Program-made: the position numbers and the translations under genes
Notes under the pieces: model-generated
Seen by the model: the letters and a program-made list of their open reading frames with translations, nothing else
Told to the model about the DNA's origin: nothing
Database searches by the model: none
Part shown: in pieces, positions 13,416 through 26,899 of the stretch
How positions within the stretch are numbered: position 1 is the stretch's first letter
Layout: every line of letters starts with the position of its first letter
From: Halictus rubicundus
Lineage: Eukaryota; Arthropoda; Insecta; Hymenoptera; Halictidae
Length of the DNA stretch: 64,000 bases
Reading direction: 5' to 3'
NCBI RefSeq assembly: GCF_050948215.1
Contig: NW_027488868.1
Coordinates: 186,001-250,000, forward strand

Positions 13416-15104
13416 CCTCTATCCTATCCTATCCTCTATCCTAACCTATCCTCTATCCTATCCTATCCTCTATCCTATCCTATCCTCTATCCTATCCTAT
13501 CCTCTATCCTATCCTATCCTCTCTCCTATCCTATCCTCTATCCTATCCTATCCTCTATCCTATCCTATCCTCTATCCTATCCTATCCTCTATCCTATCCT
13601 ATCCTCTATAATATCCTATCCTCTATCGTATTCTATCCTCTATCCTATCCTCTCCTCTATCCTATCCGATCCTCTATCCTATCATATCCTCTATCCTATC
13701 CTATCTTCTATCCTATCCTATCCGCTATCCTATCCCATCCTCTATCCTATCCTATCCTCTATCCTATCCTATCCTCTATCCTATCCTATCCTCTATCCTA
13801 TCCGATCCTCTATCCTATCATATCCTCTATCCTATCCTATCCTCTATCCTATCCTATCCTCTATCCTATCCTATCCTCTATCCTATCCTATCCTCTATCC
13901 TATCCTATCCTCTATCCTATCCTATCCTCTATCCTATCCTATCCTCTATCCTATCCTATCCTCTATAATATTCTATCCTCTATCGTATTCTATCCTCTAT
14001 CCTATCCTATCCTCTATCCTATCCGATCCTCTATCCTATCATATCCTCTATCCTATCCTATCCTCTATCCTATCCTATCCTCTATCCTATCCTATCCTCC
14101 ATCCTATCCTATCCTCTATCCTATCCTATCCTCTATCCTATCCTATCCTCTATAATATCCTATCCTCTATCGTATTCTATCCTCTATCCTATCCTATCCT
14201 CTATCCTATCCGATCCTCTATCCTATCATATCCTCTATCCTATCCTATCCTCTATCCTATCCTATCCTCTATCCTATCCTATCCTCTATCCTATCCTATC
14301 CTCTATAATATCCTATCCTCTATCGTATTCTATCCTCTATCCTATCCTATCCTCTATCCTATCCGATCCTCTATCCTATCATATCCTCTATCCTATCCTA
14401 TCCTCTATCCTATCCTATCCTCTATCCTATCCTATCCTCTATCCTATCCTATCCTCTATCCTAACCTATCCTCTATTATATCCTATCCTCTATCCTATCC
14501 TATCCTCTATCCTATCCTATCCTCTATCCTATCCTATCCTCTCTCCTATCCTATCCTCTATCCTATCCTATCCTCTATCCTATCCTATCCTCTATCCTAT
14601 CCTATCCTCTATCCTATCCTATCCTCTATAATATCCTATCCTCTATCGTATTCTATCCTCTATCCTATCCTATCCTCTATCCTATCCGATCCTCTATCCT
14701 ATCATATCCTCTATCCTATCCTATCTTCTATCCTATCCTATCCGCTATCCTATCCCATCCTCTATCCTATCCTATCCTCTATCCTATCCTATCCTCTATC
14801 CTATCCTATCCTCTATCCTATCCGATCCTCTATCCTATCATATCCTCTATCCTATCCTATCCTCTATCCTATCCTATCCTCTATCCTATCCTATCCTCTA
14901 TCCTATCCTATCCTCTATCCTATCCTATCCTCTATCCTATCCTATCCTCTATCCTATCCTATCCTCTATCCTATCCTATCCTCTATAATATCCTATCCTC
15001 TATCGTATTCTATCCTCTATCCTATCCTATCCTCTATCCTATCCGATCCTCTATCCTATCATATCCTCTATCCTATCCTATCCTCTATCCTATCCTATCC
15101 TCTA
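13412..15104 (+). repeat. 1020-bp (60 x 17) tandem duplication
   Basis: Marker pairs lie exactly 1020 bp apart: CTAACC at 13441/14461, CTCTCC near 13521/14541, CCGCTATCC with CCCATCC near 13722/14742, and TATAATAT at 13607/14627 and 13964/14984. A few private substitutions separate the copies, for example TTCTATCC against TCCTATCC after 13970 and CTATTATATCC near 14474. The self-match runs from about 13412 to the point where the second copy diverges near 15104, giving about 1.7 copies. Confidence 0.9.
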
Positions 15105-16519
15105 TAATATCCTATCCTCTATAATATCCTATCCTCTATCGTATTCTACCCTCTATCCTATCCTATCCTCTATCCTATCCGATCCTCTATCCTATCATAT
15201 CCTCTATCCTATCCTATCCTCTACCCTATCCTATCATCTATCCTATCCTATCCTCTATCCTATCCTATCCTCTATCCTATCCTATCCTCTATCCTATCCT
15301 ATCCTCTATAATATCCTATCCTCTATCGTATTCTATCCTCTATCCTATCCTATCCTCTATCCTATCCTATCCTCTATCCTATCCTATCCTCTATCCTATC
15401 CTATCCTCTATCCTATCCTATCCTCTATCCTATCCTATCCTCTATCCTATCCTATCCTCTATCCTATCCTATTCTCTATCCTATCCTATCCTCTATAATA
15501 TCCTATCCTCTATCGTATTCTATCCTCTATCCTATCCTATCCTCTATCCTATCCGATCCTCTATCCTATCATATCCTGTATCCTATCCTATCCTCTATCC
15601 TATCCTATCCTCTATCCTATCCTATCCTCTATCCTATCCTATCCTCTATCCTATCCTATCCTCTATAATATCCTATCCTCTATCGTATTCTATCCTCTAT
15701 CCTATCCTATCCTCTATCCTATCCGATCCTCTATCCTATCATATCCTCTATCCTATCCTATCCTCTATCCTATCCTATCCTCTATCCTATCCTATCCTCT
15801 ATCCTATCCTATCCTCTATCCTATCCTATCCTCTATCCTATCCTATCCTCTATCCTATCCTATCCTATCCTCTATCCTATCCTATCCTCTATCCTATCCT
15901 ATCCTCTATCCTATCCTATCCTATATCCTATCCTATCCTCTATCCTATCCTATCCTCTATCCTATCCGATCCTCTATCCTATCATATCCTCTATCCTATC
16001 CTATCCTCTATCCTATCCTATCCTCTATCCTATCCTATCCTCTATCCTATCCTATCCTCTATCCTATCCTATCCTCTATCCTATCCTATCCTCTATCCTA
16101 TCCTATCCTCTATCCTATCCTATCCTCTATCCTATCCTATCCTCTATCCTATCCTATCCTCTATCCTATCCTATCCTCTATCCTATCCTATCCTCTATCC
16201 TATCCTATCCTCTATACTATCCTATCCTCTATCGTATTCTATCCTCTATCCTATCCTATCCTCTATCCTATCCGATCCTCTATCCTATCATATGCTCTAT
16301 CCTATCCTATCCTCTATCCTATCCTATCCTCTATCCTATCCTATCCTCTATCCTATCCTATCCTCTATCCTATCCTATCCTCTATCCTATCCTATCCTCT
16401 ATCCTATCCTATCCTCTATCCTATCCTATCCTCTATCCTATCCTATCCTCTATCCTATCCTATCCTCTATCCTATCCTATCCTCTATCCTATCCTATCCT
16501 CTATCCTATACTATCCTCT

Positions 16520-19500
16520 ATCCTATTCTATCCTCTATCCTATCCTATCCTCTATACTATCCTATCCTCTATCCTATCCTATCATCTATCCTATCCACTA
16601 TCGTATCCTATCCTCTAACCTATCCAATCCTATATCCTATCCTCTATCCTATCCTATCCTCTATAATATCGTATCCTCATCCTATCCTATCCTATACTCT
16701 ATCCTATCCAATCCCCTATCCTCTCCTCCATCCTATCCCATCCTCTATCGTATCCTATCCTCTATCCTATCCAATCCCGTATGCTATCCAATCCCCTATC
16801 CTATCCTATTCTTTATCCTATGCTCTATCCTATCCAATTCCCTATCGTTTCCTCTATCCTATCCTATCCTCTATAATATCGTATCCTCTATCCTATCCTA
16901 TACTCTATCCTATCCTATCCTATCCTCTATCCTATCCTATCCTCAATCCTATCCTATCCTCTATCCTATCCTATCCTCTATCTTATCCTATCCTCTATCC
17001 TATCTTATCCTCTATCCTATCCACTATCGTATCCTATCCTCTATCCGATCCTCTATCCTATCATATCCTCTATCCTATCCTATCCTCTATCCTATCCTAT
17101 CCTCTATCCTATCCTATCCTATCCTCTATCCTATCCTATCCTCTATCCTATACTATCCTCTATCCTATCCCATCCTCTATCCTATCCAATCACCTATCCG
17201 ATCCTCTATCCTATCCTTTCCTCTATCCTATCCTATCCTCTATCCTATCCTATCCTCTATCCTATCCTATCCTCTATCCTATACTATCCTCTATCCTATC
17301 CTATCCTCAATCCTATCCTATCCTCTATCCTATCCTATCCTCTATAATATTCTATCCTCTATCCTATCCAATCACCTATCCGATCCTCTATCCTATCCTT
17401 TCCTCTATTCTATCCTATCCTCAATCCTATCCTATCCTCTATCCTATCCTATCCTCTATCCTATCCAATCCCCTATCCTATCCTCTATCCTATCCTATCC
17501 TCTATCCTATCCTATCCTCTATCCTATCCTATCATCTATCCTATCCACTATCGTATCCTATCCTCTAACCTATCCAATCCTATATCCTATCCTCTATCCT
17601 ATCCTATCCTCTATCCTATCCTTTCCTCTATCCTATCCAATCCCCTATCCTATCCTCTATCCGATCCTATCCTCTATCCTATCCTATCCTCTATAATATC
17701 GTATCCTCTATCCTATCCTATCCTATACTCTATCCTATCCAATCCCCTATCCTCTCCTCCATCCTATCCCATCCTCTATCGTATCCTATCCTCTATCCTA
17801 TCCAATCCCGTATGCTATCCAATCCCCTATCCTATCCTCTATCCTATCCTATTCTTTATCCTATGCTCTATCCTATCCAATACCCTATCGTTTCCTCTAT
17901 CCTATCCTATCCTCTATAATATCGTATCCTCTATCCTATCCTATACTCTATCCTATCCTATCCTATCCTCTATCCTATCCTATCCTCTATCCTATCCTAT
18001 CCTCTATCCTATCCTATCCTCTATCGTATCCTATCCTCTATCCTATCGTATTCTCTATCCAATCCTGAATCCTATCCTATCCTCAATCCTATCCTATCCT
18101 CTATCCTATCCAATCCCCTATCCTATCCTCTATTGTATCCTATCCCATATCCTATCCTCTATCCTAATCTATCCTCTATCCTATCCAATCCCCTATCCTA
18201 TCCTCTATCGTATCCTATCCTATATCCTATCCAATCCCCTATACTATCCTCTATCCTATCCAATCCCCTATCCTATCCTCTATCGTATTCTATCCCATAT
18301 CCTATCCTCTATCCTATCCAATCCCCTATCCTATCCTCTATCGTCTCCTATCCTCTATCCGATCCTCTATCCTATCCTATCCTCAATCCTATCCTATCCT
18401 CAATCCTATCCTATCCTCTATCCTATCCTATCCTCTATCCTATCCTATCCTCTATCCTATCCTATCCTCTATCCTAACCTCTATCCTATCCTATCCTCTA
18501 CCCTATCATATCCTATTCTCAATCCTATCCTATACTCTATCCTATCCTATCCTCTATCCTATTCTATACTCTATCATATCCTATCCGCTATCCTATCCTA
18601 TCCTCTATCCTATTCTATCCTCTATCCTATAATATCATCCATCCTATCCTATTCTCTATCCTACCCTATCCTATCCTCTATCGTATCCCTTCCTGTATCC
18701 TATCCAATCCTATATTCTATACTCTATCCTATCCTATCCTCTATCCTATCCTATCCTCTATCCTATCCTAACCTCTATCCTATCCTATCCTCTATCCTAT
18801 CTTATCCTCAATCCTATTCTATCCTCTATCCTATCCTATCCTCTATCCTATCCTATCCTCTATCCTATTATATCCTCTTTACTATCCTATCCTCTTTCCT
18901 ATCCTATCCTCAATCCTATCCTATCCTCTATCCTCTCCTATACTCAACTCTATCCTATCCTCAATCCTATCCTATACTCTATCGTATCCAATCCCCTATC
19001 CTATCCTCTATCGTATTCTATCCCATATCCTATCCTCTATCCTATCCAGTCCCCTATCCTATCCTCTATCATATTCTATCCGATCCTCTATCCTATCCTA
19101 TCCTCTGTAATATCGTATCCTCTATCATATCCTATCCTCTTTCCTATAATATCATCTATCCTATCCTATCCTCTATCCTATCCTATCCTCTATCCTATCC
19201 TCAATCCTATCCTATCCTCAATCCTATCCAATCCTCAATCCTATCCTATCCTCTATCCTGTCCAATCCCCTATCGTATCCTCTAACCTATCCTATCCTCA
19301 ATCCTATCCTATCCGTTATCCTATCCTATCCTCTACCCTATCCTAGCCTCTATCATATCCAATCCTCTGTCCAATCCTCTATCCTATCCTATCCTCGAAC
19401 ATATCCTATATTCTATCCTATCCTCTATCCTATCCTATCCTCTATCCTATCCTATCCTCTATCGTATCCTATCCTCTATCCTATCTAATCCTCTATCCTA

Positions 19501-20465
19501 TCCTATCCTCTATCCCATCCTATCATCTATCCTATCCTATCGTCTATCCTATCCGATCCTCTATCCTATCCTCAATCCTATCCTATCCTCTATACTATCT
19601 CTAACTTAACCTATCGTATATCCTATCCTATCCTCTATCCCATCCTATCATCTATCCTATCCTATCCTCTATCCTATCCAATCCCCTATCCTATCCTCTA
19701 TCGTCTCCTATCCTCTATCCTATCCAATCACCTATCCGATCCTCTATCCTATCCTATACTATATCCTATCCTATCCTCTATCCTATCCTCTATCCTATCC
19801 TCTATACTATCCTGTCCTCAAACCTATCATATCCTCATACCTATCCTATCCGCTATCCTATCCTATCCTGTATCCTATAATATCCTCTATTCTATCCAAT
19901 CGTCTATCCTATCCTCTATCCTATCCTATCCTCTATCCTATCCTATCCTCTATAAGATCCTATTCTCTATCGTATCCTATCCTATCCTATCATCTATCCT
20001 ATCCAATCCCCTATCCTATCCTCTATCATATCCTATCCGATCCTCTATCCTATCCTATCCTCTATAATATCGTATCCTCTATCCTATAATATCATCTATC
20101 CTATCCTATTCTCTATCCTATCCTATCCTCTATCCTATCCTATCTTCTATCCTATCCTATCATCTATCATATCCTATCCTCTATCCTATCCTATCCTCTC
20201 TCCTATCTTATCCTCAATCCTATTCTATCCTCTATCCTATCCTATCCTCTATATTATCCTATCCTCTATAATATCGTATCCTCTATCATATCCTATCCTC
20301 TTTCCTATAATATTATCTATCCTATCCTATTCTATATCCTATCCTATCCTCTATCCTATCCTATCGTCTATCGTATCCTATCCGCTATCCTATCAAACCC
20401 CCTGTCCTATCCTCTATCCTGTCCTATCCTCTATCCTACCCTATCCCCAATCCTATCCTATCCTC
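16520..20465 (+). repeat. Degenerate satellite block, left member of long-range duplication
   Basis: Units are irregular, with many single-base changes and mixed spacing. From about 17531 to 20465 the block is repeated at about 42249-45110. The offset is 24718 at the start and shifts to 24769 and 24677 through small indels. Distinctive markers include TATCCCTTCCTG, TTTCCTATAATATC, CCGTTATCC (19313), CCTCGAACATATCC and CTAACTTAACC (19601). A local repeat of about 0.95-1.03 kb links 16581 with 17531 (ATCATCTATCC) and 16771 with 17802 (CCAATCCCG); the second member of the long-range pair lacks it. Confidence 0.85.
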
Positions 20466-21465
20466 TATCCTATCCTATCCTCTATCCTATCCAATCCTCT
20501 ATCCTATCCTATCCTCTATCCTATCCTTTCTTCGATCCTATCCTATCCTCTTTCCTATAATATCATCTATCCTATTCTATCCTCTATTCTATCGTATCCT
20601 CTATAATATCGTATCCTCGATCCTATAATATCATCTATCCTATCCTATCCTCTACAATATCGTAACCTCTACCATATCCTATCCTCTTTCCCATAATATC
20701 ATCTATCCTATCCTATTCTCTATCCTATCCTATCCTCTATCCTATCTTATCCTCAATCCTATTCTATCCTCTATCCTATCCTATCCTCTATCCTATCCTA
20801 TCATCTATCCTATCCTATCATCTATCCTATCCTATCCTCTTTACTATCCTATCCTCTTTCCTATCCTATCCTCTATCCTATCCTATCCTGTATCCTATCC
20901 TATCCTCTATCCTATCCTCTCTCCTCTATCGTCTCCAGTCCTCTATCGTATCCTGTCCTCCATCCTATCCTATCCTCTATCCTATCCTATCCTCTATCCT
21001 ATCCTCTGTCCTATCCTCTATCTTATCCTATCCTCTATACTATACTATCCTCTATCCTATCCTATCCCCTATACTATCCTATCCACAATACTATCCTATC
21101 CTCTATTATATGCTATACTGTATTATATCCTATCCTCTATAATATCGTATCCTTCATCATATCCTATCCTCTTTCCTATAATATCATCTATCCTATCCCA
21201 TCCTCTATCCTATCCTATCGTCTATCCTATAATATCCTCTATTGTATCCAATCCTCTATCCTATCCTCTATCCTCTCCTCTATCCTATCCTATCCTCTAT
21301 CCTATCCTATCCTCTATCCTATCCTATCCTCTATCCTATCCTATCCTCTATCCTATCCTATCCTCTATCCTATCCTATCATCTATCCTGTACTATCCTCT
21401 ATCGAATCCTATCCTCAATCCTATCCTTTTCTCTATCCTATCCTATCCTCTATCCTATCCTATCC
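20466..21465 (+). repeat. Degenerate satellite, TTTCCTATAATATC-rich
   Basis: This is the least regular stretch. Short recurring strings TATAATATCG and TTTCCTATAATATCATC (and variants such as CCATAATATC) appear several times near 20551, 20625 and 20690, and again near 21172. Towards 21.25 kb regular 12- and 17-mers return and lead into the 2712-bp duplication. Confidence 0.75.
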
Positions 21466-24400
21466 TCTATCCTATCCTATCCTGTATCCTATCCTATCCT
21501 CTATCCTATCCTCTATCCTATCCTATCCTCTATCCTATCCTATCCTCTATCCTATCCTATCCTCTATCCTATCCTATACTCTAACCTATCCAATCCTCTA
21601 TCCTATCCTCTATCCAATCCTATCCTCTATCGTATCCTGTCCTCTGTAAGATCGTATTCTCTATAATATCGTATCCTCCATCCTACCCTATCCTCTTACC
21701 TATAATACCATCTATCCTATAATATCCTCTATCCTATGCTATCCTCTATCGTATCCTATCCTCTATCCTATCCTATCCTCTATCCTATCCTATCCTCTAT
21801 CCTATCCTATCCTCTATCCTATCCTCTATCCTATCCTATTCTCTATCCTACCCTATCCTATCCTCTATCGTATCCCTTCCTGTATCCTATCCAATCCTAT
21901 ATTCTATACTCTATCCTATCCGATCCTCTATCCTAGCCTATCCTCTATCCTATCCTATCCTCTATCCTATCTTATCCTCAATCCTATTCTATCCTCTTTC
22001 CTATCCTATCCTCAATCCTATCCTATCCTCTATCCTCGCCTATACTCAACTCTATCCTATCCTCAATCCTATCCTATACTCTATCGTATCCAATCCCCTA
22101 TCCTATCCTCTATCGTATACTATCCCATATCCTATCCTCTATCCTATCCAATCCCCTATCCTATCCTCTATCATATCCTATCCGATCCTCTATCCTATCA
22201 TATCCTCTATCATATCCTATCCTCTATCCAATCCTATCCTCTATCCTATCCTATCCTCTATCCTATCCAATCCTATATCCTATCCTCTATCCAATCCAAT
22301 CCTCTATCCTATCCTATCCTGTATCCTATCCTATCCTCTATCCTATCCTATCCTCTATCCTATCCTATCCTCTATGCTATCCTACCCTCTATCCTATCCT
22401 ATCCTCTATCGTCTCCTATCCCCTATCGTATCCAATCCCCTATCCAATCCTATATCCTATCCTATCCGCTATCCTGTCCTATCCTCTATCCTATCCTCTA
22501 TCCTATCCTATCCTCTATCCTATCCACTATCGTATCCTATCCTCTATCCTATCCACTCCTATATCCTATCCTCTATCCAATCCAATCCTCTATCCTATCC
22601 TATCCTATCCTCTATCCTATCCTATCCTCTATCCTATCCTATCCTCTATCCTATCCTATCCTCTATCCTATCCTATCCTCTATACTATCCTATCCTCTAT
22701 CGTCTCCTGTCCTCTCGCCTATACAATCCCCTATCCTATCCTCTATCGTCTCCTATCCTCTATCCTATACAATCCCCTATCCTATCCTCTATCTTCTCGT
22801 ATTGTATATCCTATCCAATCCCCTATCCTATCCTCTATCCGATCCTATCCTCTATCGTATCCTATACTCTATCCCATCCAATCCCCTATCCTATCCTCTA
22901 TGCAATCCTATCCACTATCCTATACTATCCTCTATCCTATTCTGTCCTCTATCCTATACTATCCTCTATCCTATCCTATCCTGCATCCCATCCAATCACC
23001 TATCTGATCCTCTATCCTATCCTATCCTCTATCCTATCCTATCCTCTATCCTATCCAATCACCTATCCGATCCTCTATCCTATCCTTTCCTCTATTCTAT
23101 CCTATCCTCAATCCTATCCTATCCTCTATCCTATCCTATCCTCTATCCTATCCTATCCTCTATCCTATCCTATCCTCTATCCTATCCTATCCTCTAACCT
23201 ATCCTATCCTCTATCGTCTCTTGTCCTCTATCCTATCCTCTAACCTATCCTATCCTCTATCGTCTCTTGTCCTCTATCCTATACAATCCCCTATCCTATC
23301 CTCTATCGTCTCCTATCCTCTATCCTATCCAACCCCCTATACTTTCCACTATCGGATCCTATCCTCTATCCTATCCAATCCCCTATCCTATCCTCTATCC
23401 AATCCAATCCTCTATCCTATCCTATCCTCTATCCTATCCTATCCTCTATCCTATCCTATCCTCTATACTATCATATCCTCTATCCTATCCTATCCTCTAT
23501 CCTATCCTATCCTCTATCCTATCCTATCCTCTATCCTATCCTATCCTCTATCCTATCATATCCTCTATCCTATCCTACCCTCTATCCTATCCTATCCTCT
23601 ATCCTATCCGATCCTCTATCCTATCCTATCCTCTATCCTATCCTATCCTCTATCCTATCCTATCCTGTATCCTATCCTATCCTCTATCGTCTCCTGTCCT
23701 CTAGCCTATACAATCCCCTATCCTACCCTATCCTATACTCTATCCTATCCTATCCTCTATCGTCTCCTGTCCTCTAGCATATACAATCCCCTATCCTATC
23801 CTCTATCGTCTCCTATCCTCTATCCTATACAATCCCCTATCCTATCCTTTATCGTCTCCTATTGTCTATCCTATGCAATCCCCTATCCTATCATCTATCC
23901 GATCCTATCCTCTATCCTATCCTATCCTCTATCCTATCCAATCCTCTATCCTATCCTATCCTCTATCCTATCCTATCCTCTATCCTATAATATCCTCTAT
24001 CCTATCCTATCCTGTATCCTATCCTATCCTCTATCCTATCCTATCCTCTATCCTATCCTATCCTCTATGCTATCCTACCCTCTATCCTATCCTATCCTCT
24101 ATCGTCTCCTATCCCCTATCGTATCCAATCCCCTATCCAATCCTATATCCTATCCTATCCGCTATCCTGTCCTATCCTCTATCCTATCCTATCCTGTATC
24201 CTATCCTATCCTCTATCCTATCCTCTATCCTATCCTATCCTCTATCCTATCCTATCCTCTATCCTATCCTATCCTCTATCCTATCCTATACTCTAACCTA
24301 TCCAATCCTCTATCCTATCCTCTATCCAATCCTATCCTCTATCGTATCCTGTCCTCTGTAAGATCGTATTCTCTATAATATCGTATCCTCCATCCTACCC

Positions 24401-26899
24401 TATCCTCTTACCTATAATACCATCTATCCTATAATATCCTCTATCCTATGCTATCCTCTATCGTATCCTATCCTCTATCCTATCCTATCCTCTATCCTAT
24501 CCTATCCTCTATCCTATCCTATCCTCTATCCTATCCTCTATCCTATCCTATTCTCTATCCTACCCTATCCTATCCTCTATCGTATCCCTTCCTGTATCCT
24601 ATCCAATCCTATATTCTATACTCTATCCTATCCGATCCTCTATCCTAGCCTATCCTCTATCCTATCCTATCCTCTATCCTATCTTATCCTCAATCCTATT
24701 CTATCCTCTTTCCTATCCTATCCTCAATCCTATCCTATCCTCTATCCTCGCCTATACTCAACTCTATCCTATCCTCAATCCTATCCTATACTCTATCGTA
24801 TCCAATCCCCTATCCTATCCTCTATCGTATACTATCCCATATCCTATCCTCTATCCTATCCAATCCCCTATCCTATCCTCTATCATATCCTATCCGATCC
24901 TCTATCCTATCATATCCTCTATCATATCCTATCCTCTATCCAATCCTATCCTCTATCCTATCCTATCCTCTATCCTATCCAATCCTATATCCTATCCTCT
25001 ATCCAATCCAATCCTCTATCCTATCCTATCCTGTATCCTATCCTATCCTCTATCCTATCCTATCCTCTATCCTATCCTATCCTCTATGCTATCCTACCCT
25101 CTATCCTATCCTATCCTCTATCGTCTCCTATCCCCTATCGTATCCAATCCCCTATCCAATCCTATATCCTATCCTATCCGCTATCCTGTCCTATCCTCTA
25201 TCCTATCCTCTATCCTATCCTATCCTCTATCCTATCCACTATCGTATCCTATCCTCTATCCTATCCACTCCTATATCCTATCCTCTATCCAATCCAATCC
25301 TCTATCCTATCCTATCCTATCCTCTATCCTATCCTATCCTCTATCCTATCCTATCCTCTATCCTATCCTATCCTCTATCCTATCCTATCCTCTATACTAT
25401 CCTATCCTCTATCGTCTCCTGTCCTCTCGCCTATACAATCCCCTATCCTATCCTCTATCGTCTCCTATCCTCTATCCTATACAATCCCCTATCCTATCCT
25501 CTATCTTCTCGTATTGTATATCCTATCCAATCCCCTATCCTATCCTCTATCCGATCCTATCCTCTATCGTATCCTATACTCTATCCCATCCAATCCCCTA
25601 TCCTATCCTCTATGCAATCCTATCCACTATCCTATACTATCCTCTATCCTATTCTGTCCTCTATCCTATACTATCCTCTATCCTATCCTATCCTGCATCC
25701 CATCCAATCACCTATCCGATCCTCTATCCTATCCTATCCTCTATCCTATCCTATCCTCTATCCTATCCAATCACCTATCCGATCCTCTATCCTATCCTTT
25801 CCTCTATTCTATCCTATCCTCAATCCTATCCTATCCTCTATCCTATCCTATCCTCTATCCTATCCTATCCTCTATCCTATCCTATCCTCTATCCTATCCT
25901 ATCCTCTAACCTATCCTATCCTCTATCGTCTCTTGTCCTCTATCCTATCCTCTAACCTATCCTATCCTCTATCGTCTCTTGTCCTCTATCCTATACAATC
26001 CCCTATCCTATCCTCTATCGTCTCCTATCCTCTATCCCATCCAACCCCCTATACTTTCCACTATCGGATCCTATCCTCTATCCTATCCAATCCCCTATCC
26101 TATCCTCTATCCAATCCAATCCTCTATCCTATCCTATCCTCTATCCTATCCTATCCTCTATCCTATCCTATCCTCTATACTATCATATCCTCTATCCTAT
26201 CCTATCCTCTATCCTATCCTATCCTCTATCCTATCCTATCCTCTATCCTATCCTATCCTCTATCCTATCATATCCTCTATCCTATCCTACCCTCTATCCT
26301 ATCCTATCCTCTATCCTATCCGATCCTCTATCCTATCCTATCCTCTATCCTATCCTATCCTCTATCCTATCCTATCCTGTATCCTATCCTATCCTCTATC
26401 GTCTCCTGTCCTCTAGCCTATACAATCCCCTATCCTACCCTATCCTATACTCTATCCTATCCTATCCTCTATCGTCTCCTGTCCTCTAGCCTATACAATC
26501 CCCTATCCTATCCTCTATCGTCTCCTATCCTCTATCCTATACAATCCCCTATCCTATCCTTTATCGTCTCCTATTGTCTATCCTATGCAATCCCCTATCC
26601 TATCATCTATCCGATCCTATCCTCTATCCTATCCTATCCTCTATCCTATCCAATCCTCTATCCTATCCTATCCTCTATCCTATCCTATCCTCTATCCTAT
26701 AATATCCTCTATCCTATCCTATCCTGTATCCTATCCTATCCTCTATCCTATCCTATCCTCTATCCTATCCTATCCTCTATGCTATCCTACCCTCTATCCT
26801 ATCCTATCCTCTATCGTCTCCTATCCCCTATCGTATCCAATCCCCTATCCAATCCTATATCCTATCCTATCCGCTATCCTGTCCTATCCTCTATCCTAT
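21466..26899 (+). repeat. 2712-bp tandem duplication (two copies)
   Basis: Markers repeat at exactly 2712 bp: CCTGTATCC at 21481/24193, ATACTCTAACC at 21576/24288, CTGTAAGATCG at 21644/24356, ATGCTATCCTACCC at 22374/25086 and 24067/26779, and GGATCC at 23354/26066. The self-match begins near 21466 and is lost near 24187/26899, so two full copies stand head to tail with the junction near 24.18 kb. They are almost identical; examples of differences are CTATCTGATCC against CTATCCGATCC near 23000/25715 and CTAGCATATAC against CTAGCCTATAC near 23775/26487. Confidence 0.93.

Larger units (their letters stand above)
9781..16519 (+). repeat. Homogeneous 17-mer core block
   Basis: Long runs of perfect 17-bp units are broken by a recurring variant string, TATAATATCC, TATCGTATTC, CCGATCC, CATATCC. 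Successive TATAATATCC starts at 10744, 10897, 11169, 11373, 11577 and 11968 are 153, 272, 204, 204 and 391 bp apart, all exact multiples of 17. Units have therefore been gained and lost whole. This is the least diverged part of the left half and contains the 1020-bp duplication and two variant cassettes. Confidence 0.9.

Noticed and set aside
10744..15690. TATAATAT strings as promoter -10 boxes or TATA boxes
   Set aside because: They are recurrent point variants of the satellite (TATCCTATCC to TATAATATCC) at multiples of 17 bp, with no associated transcription unit or second promoter element.
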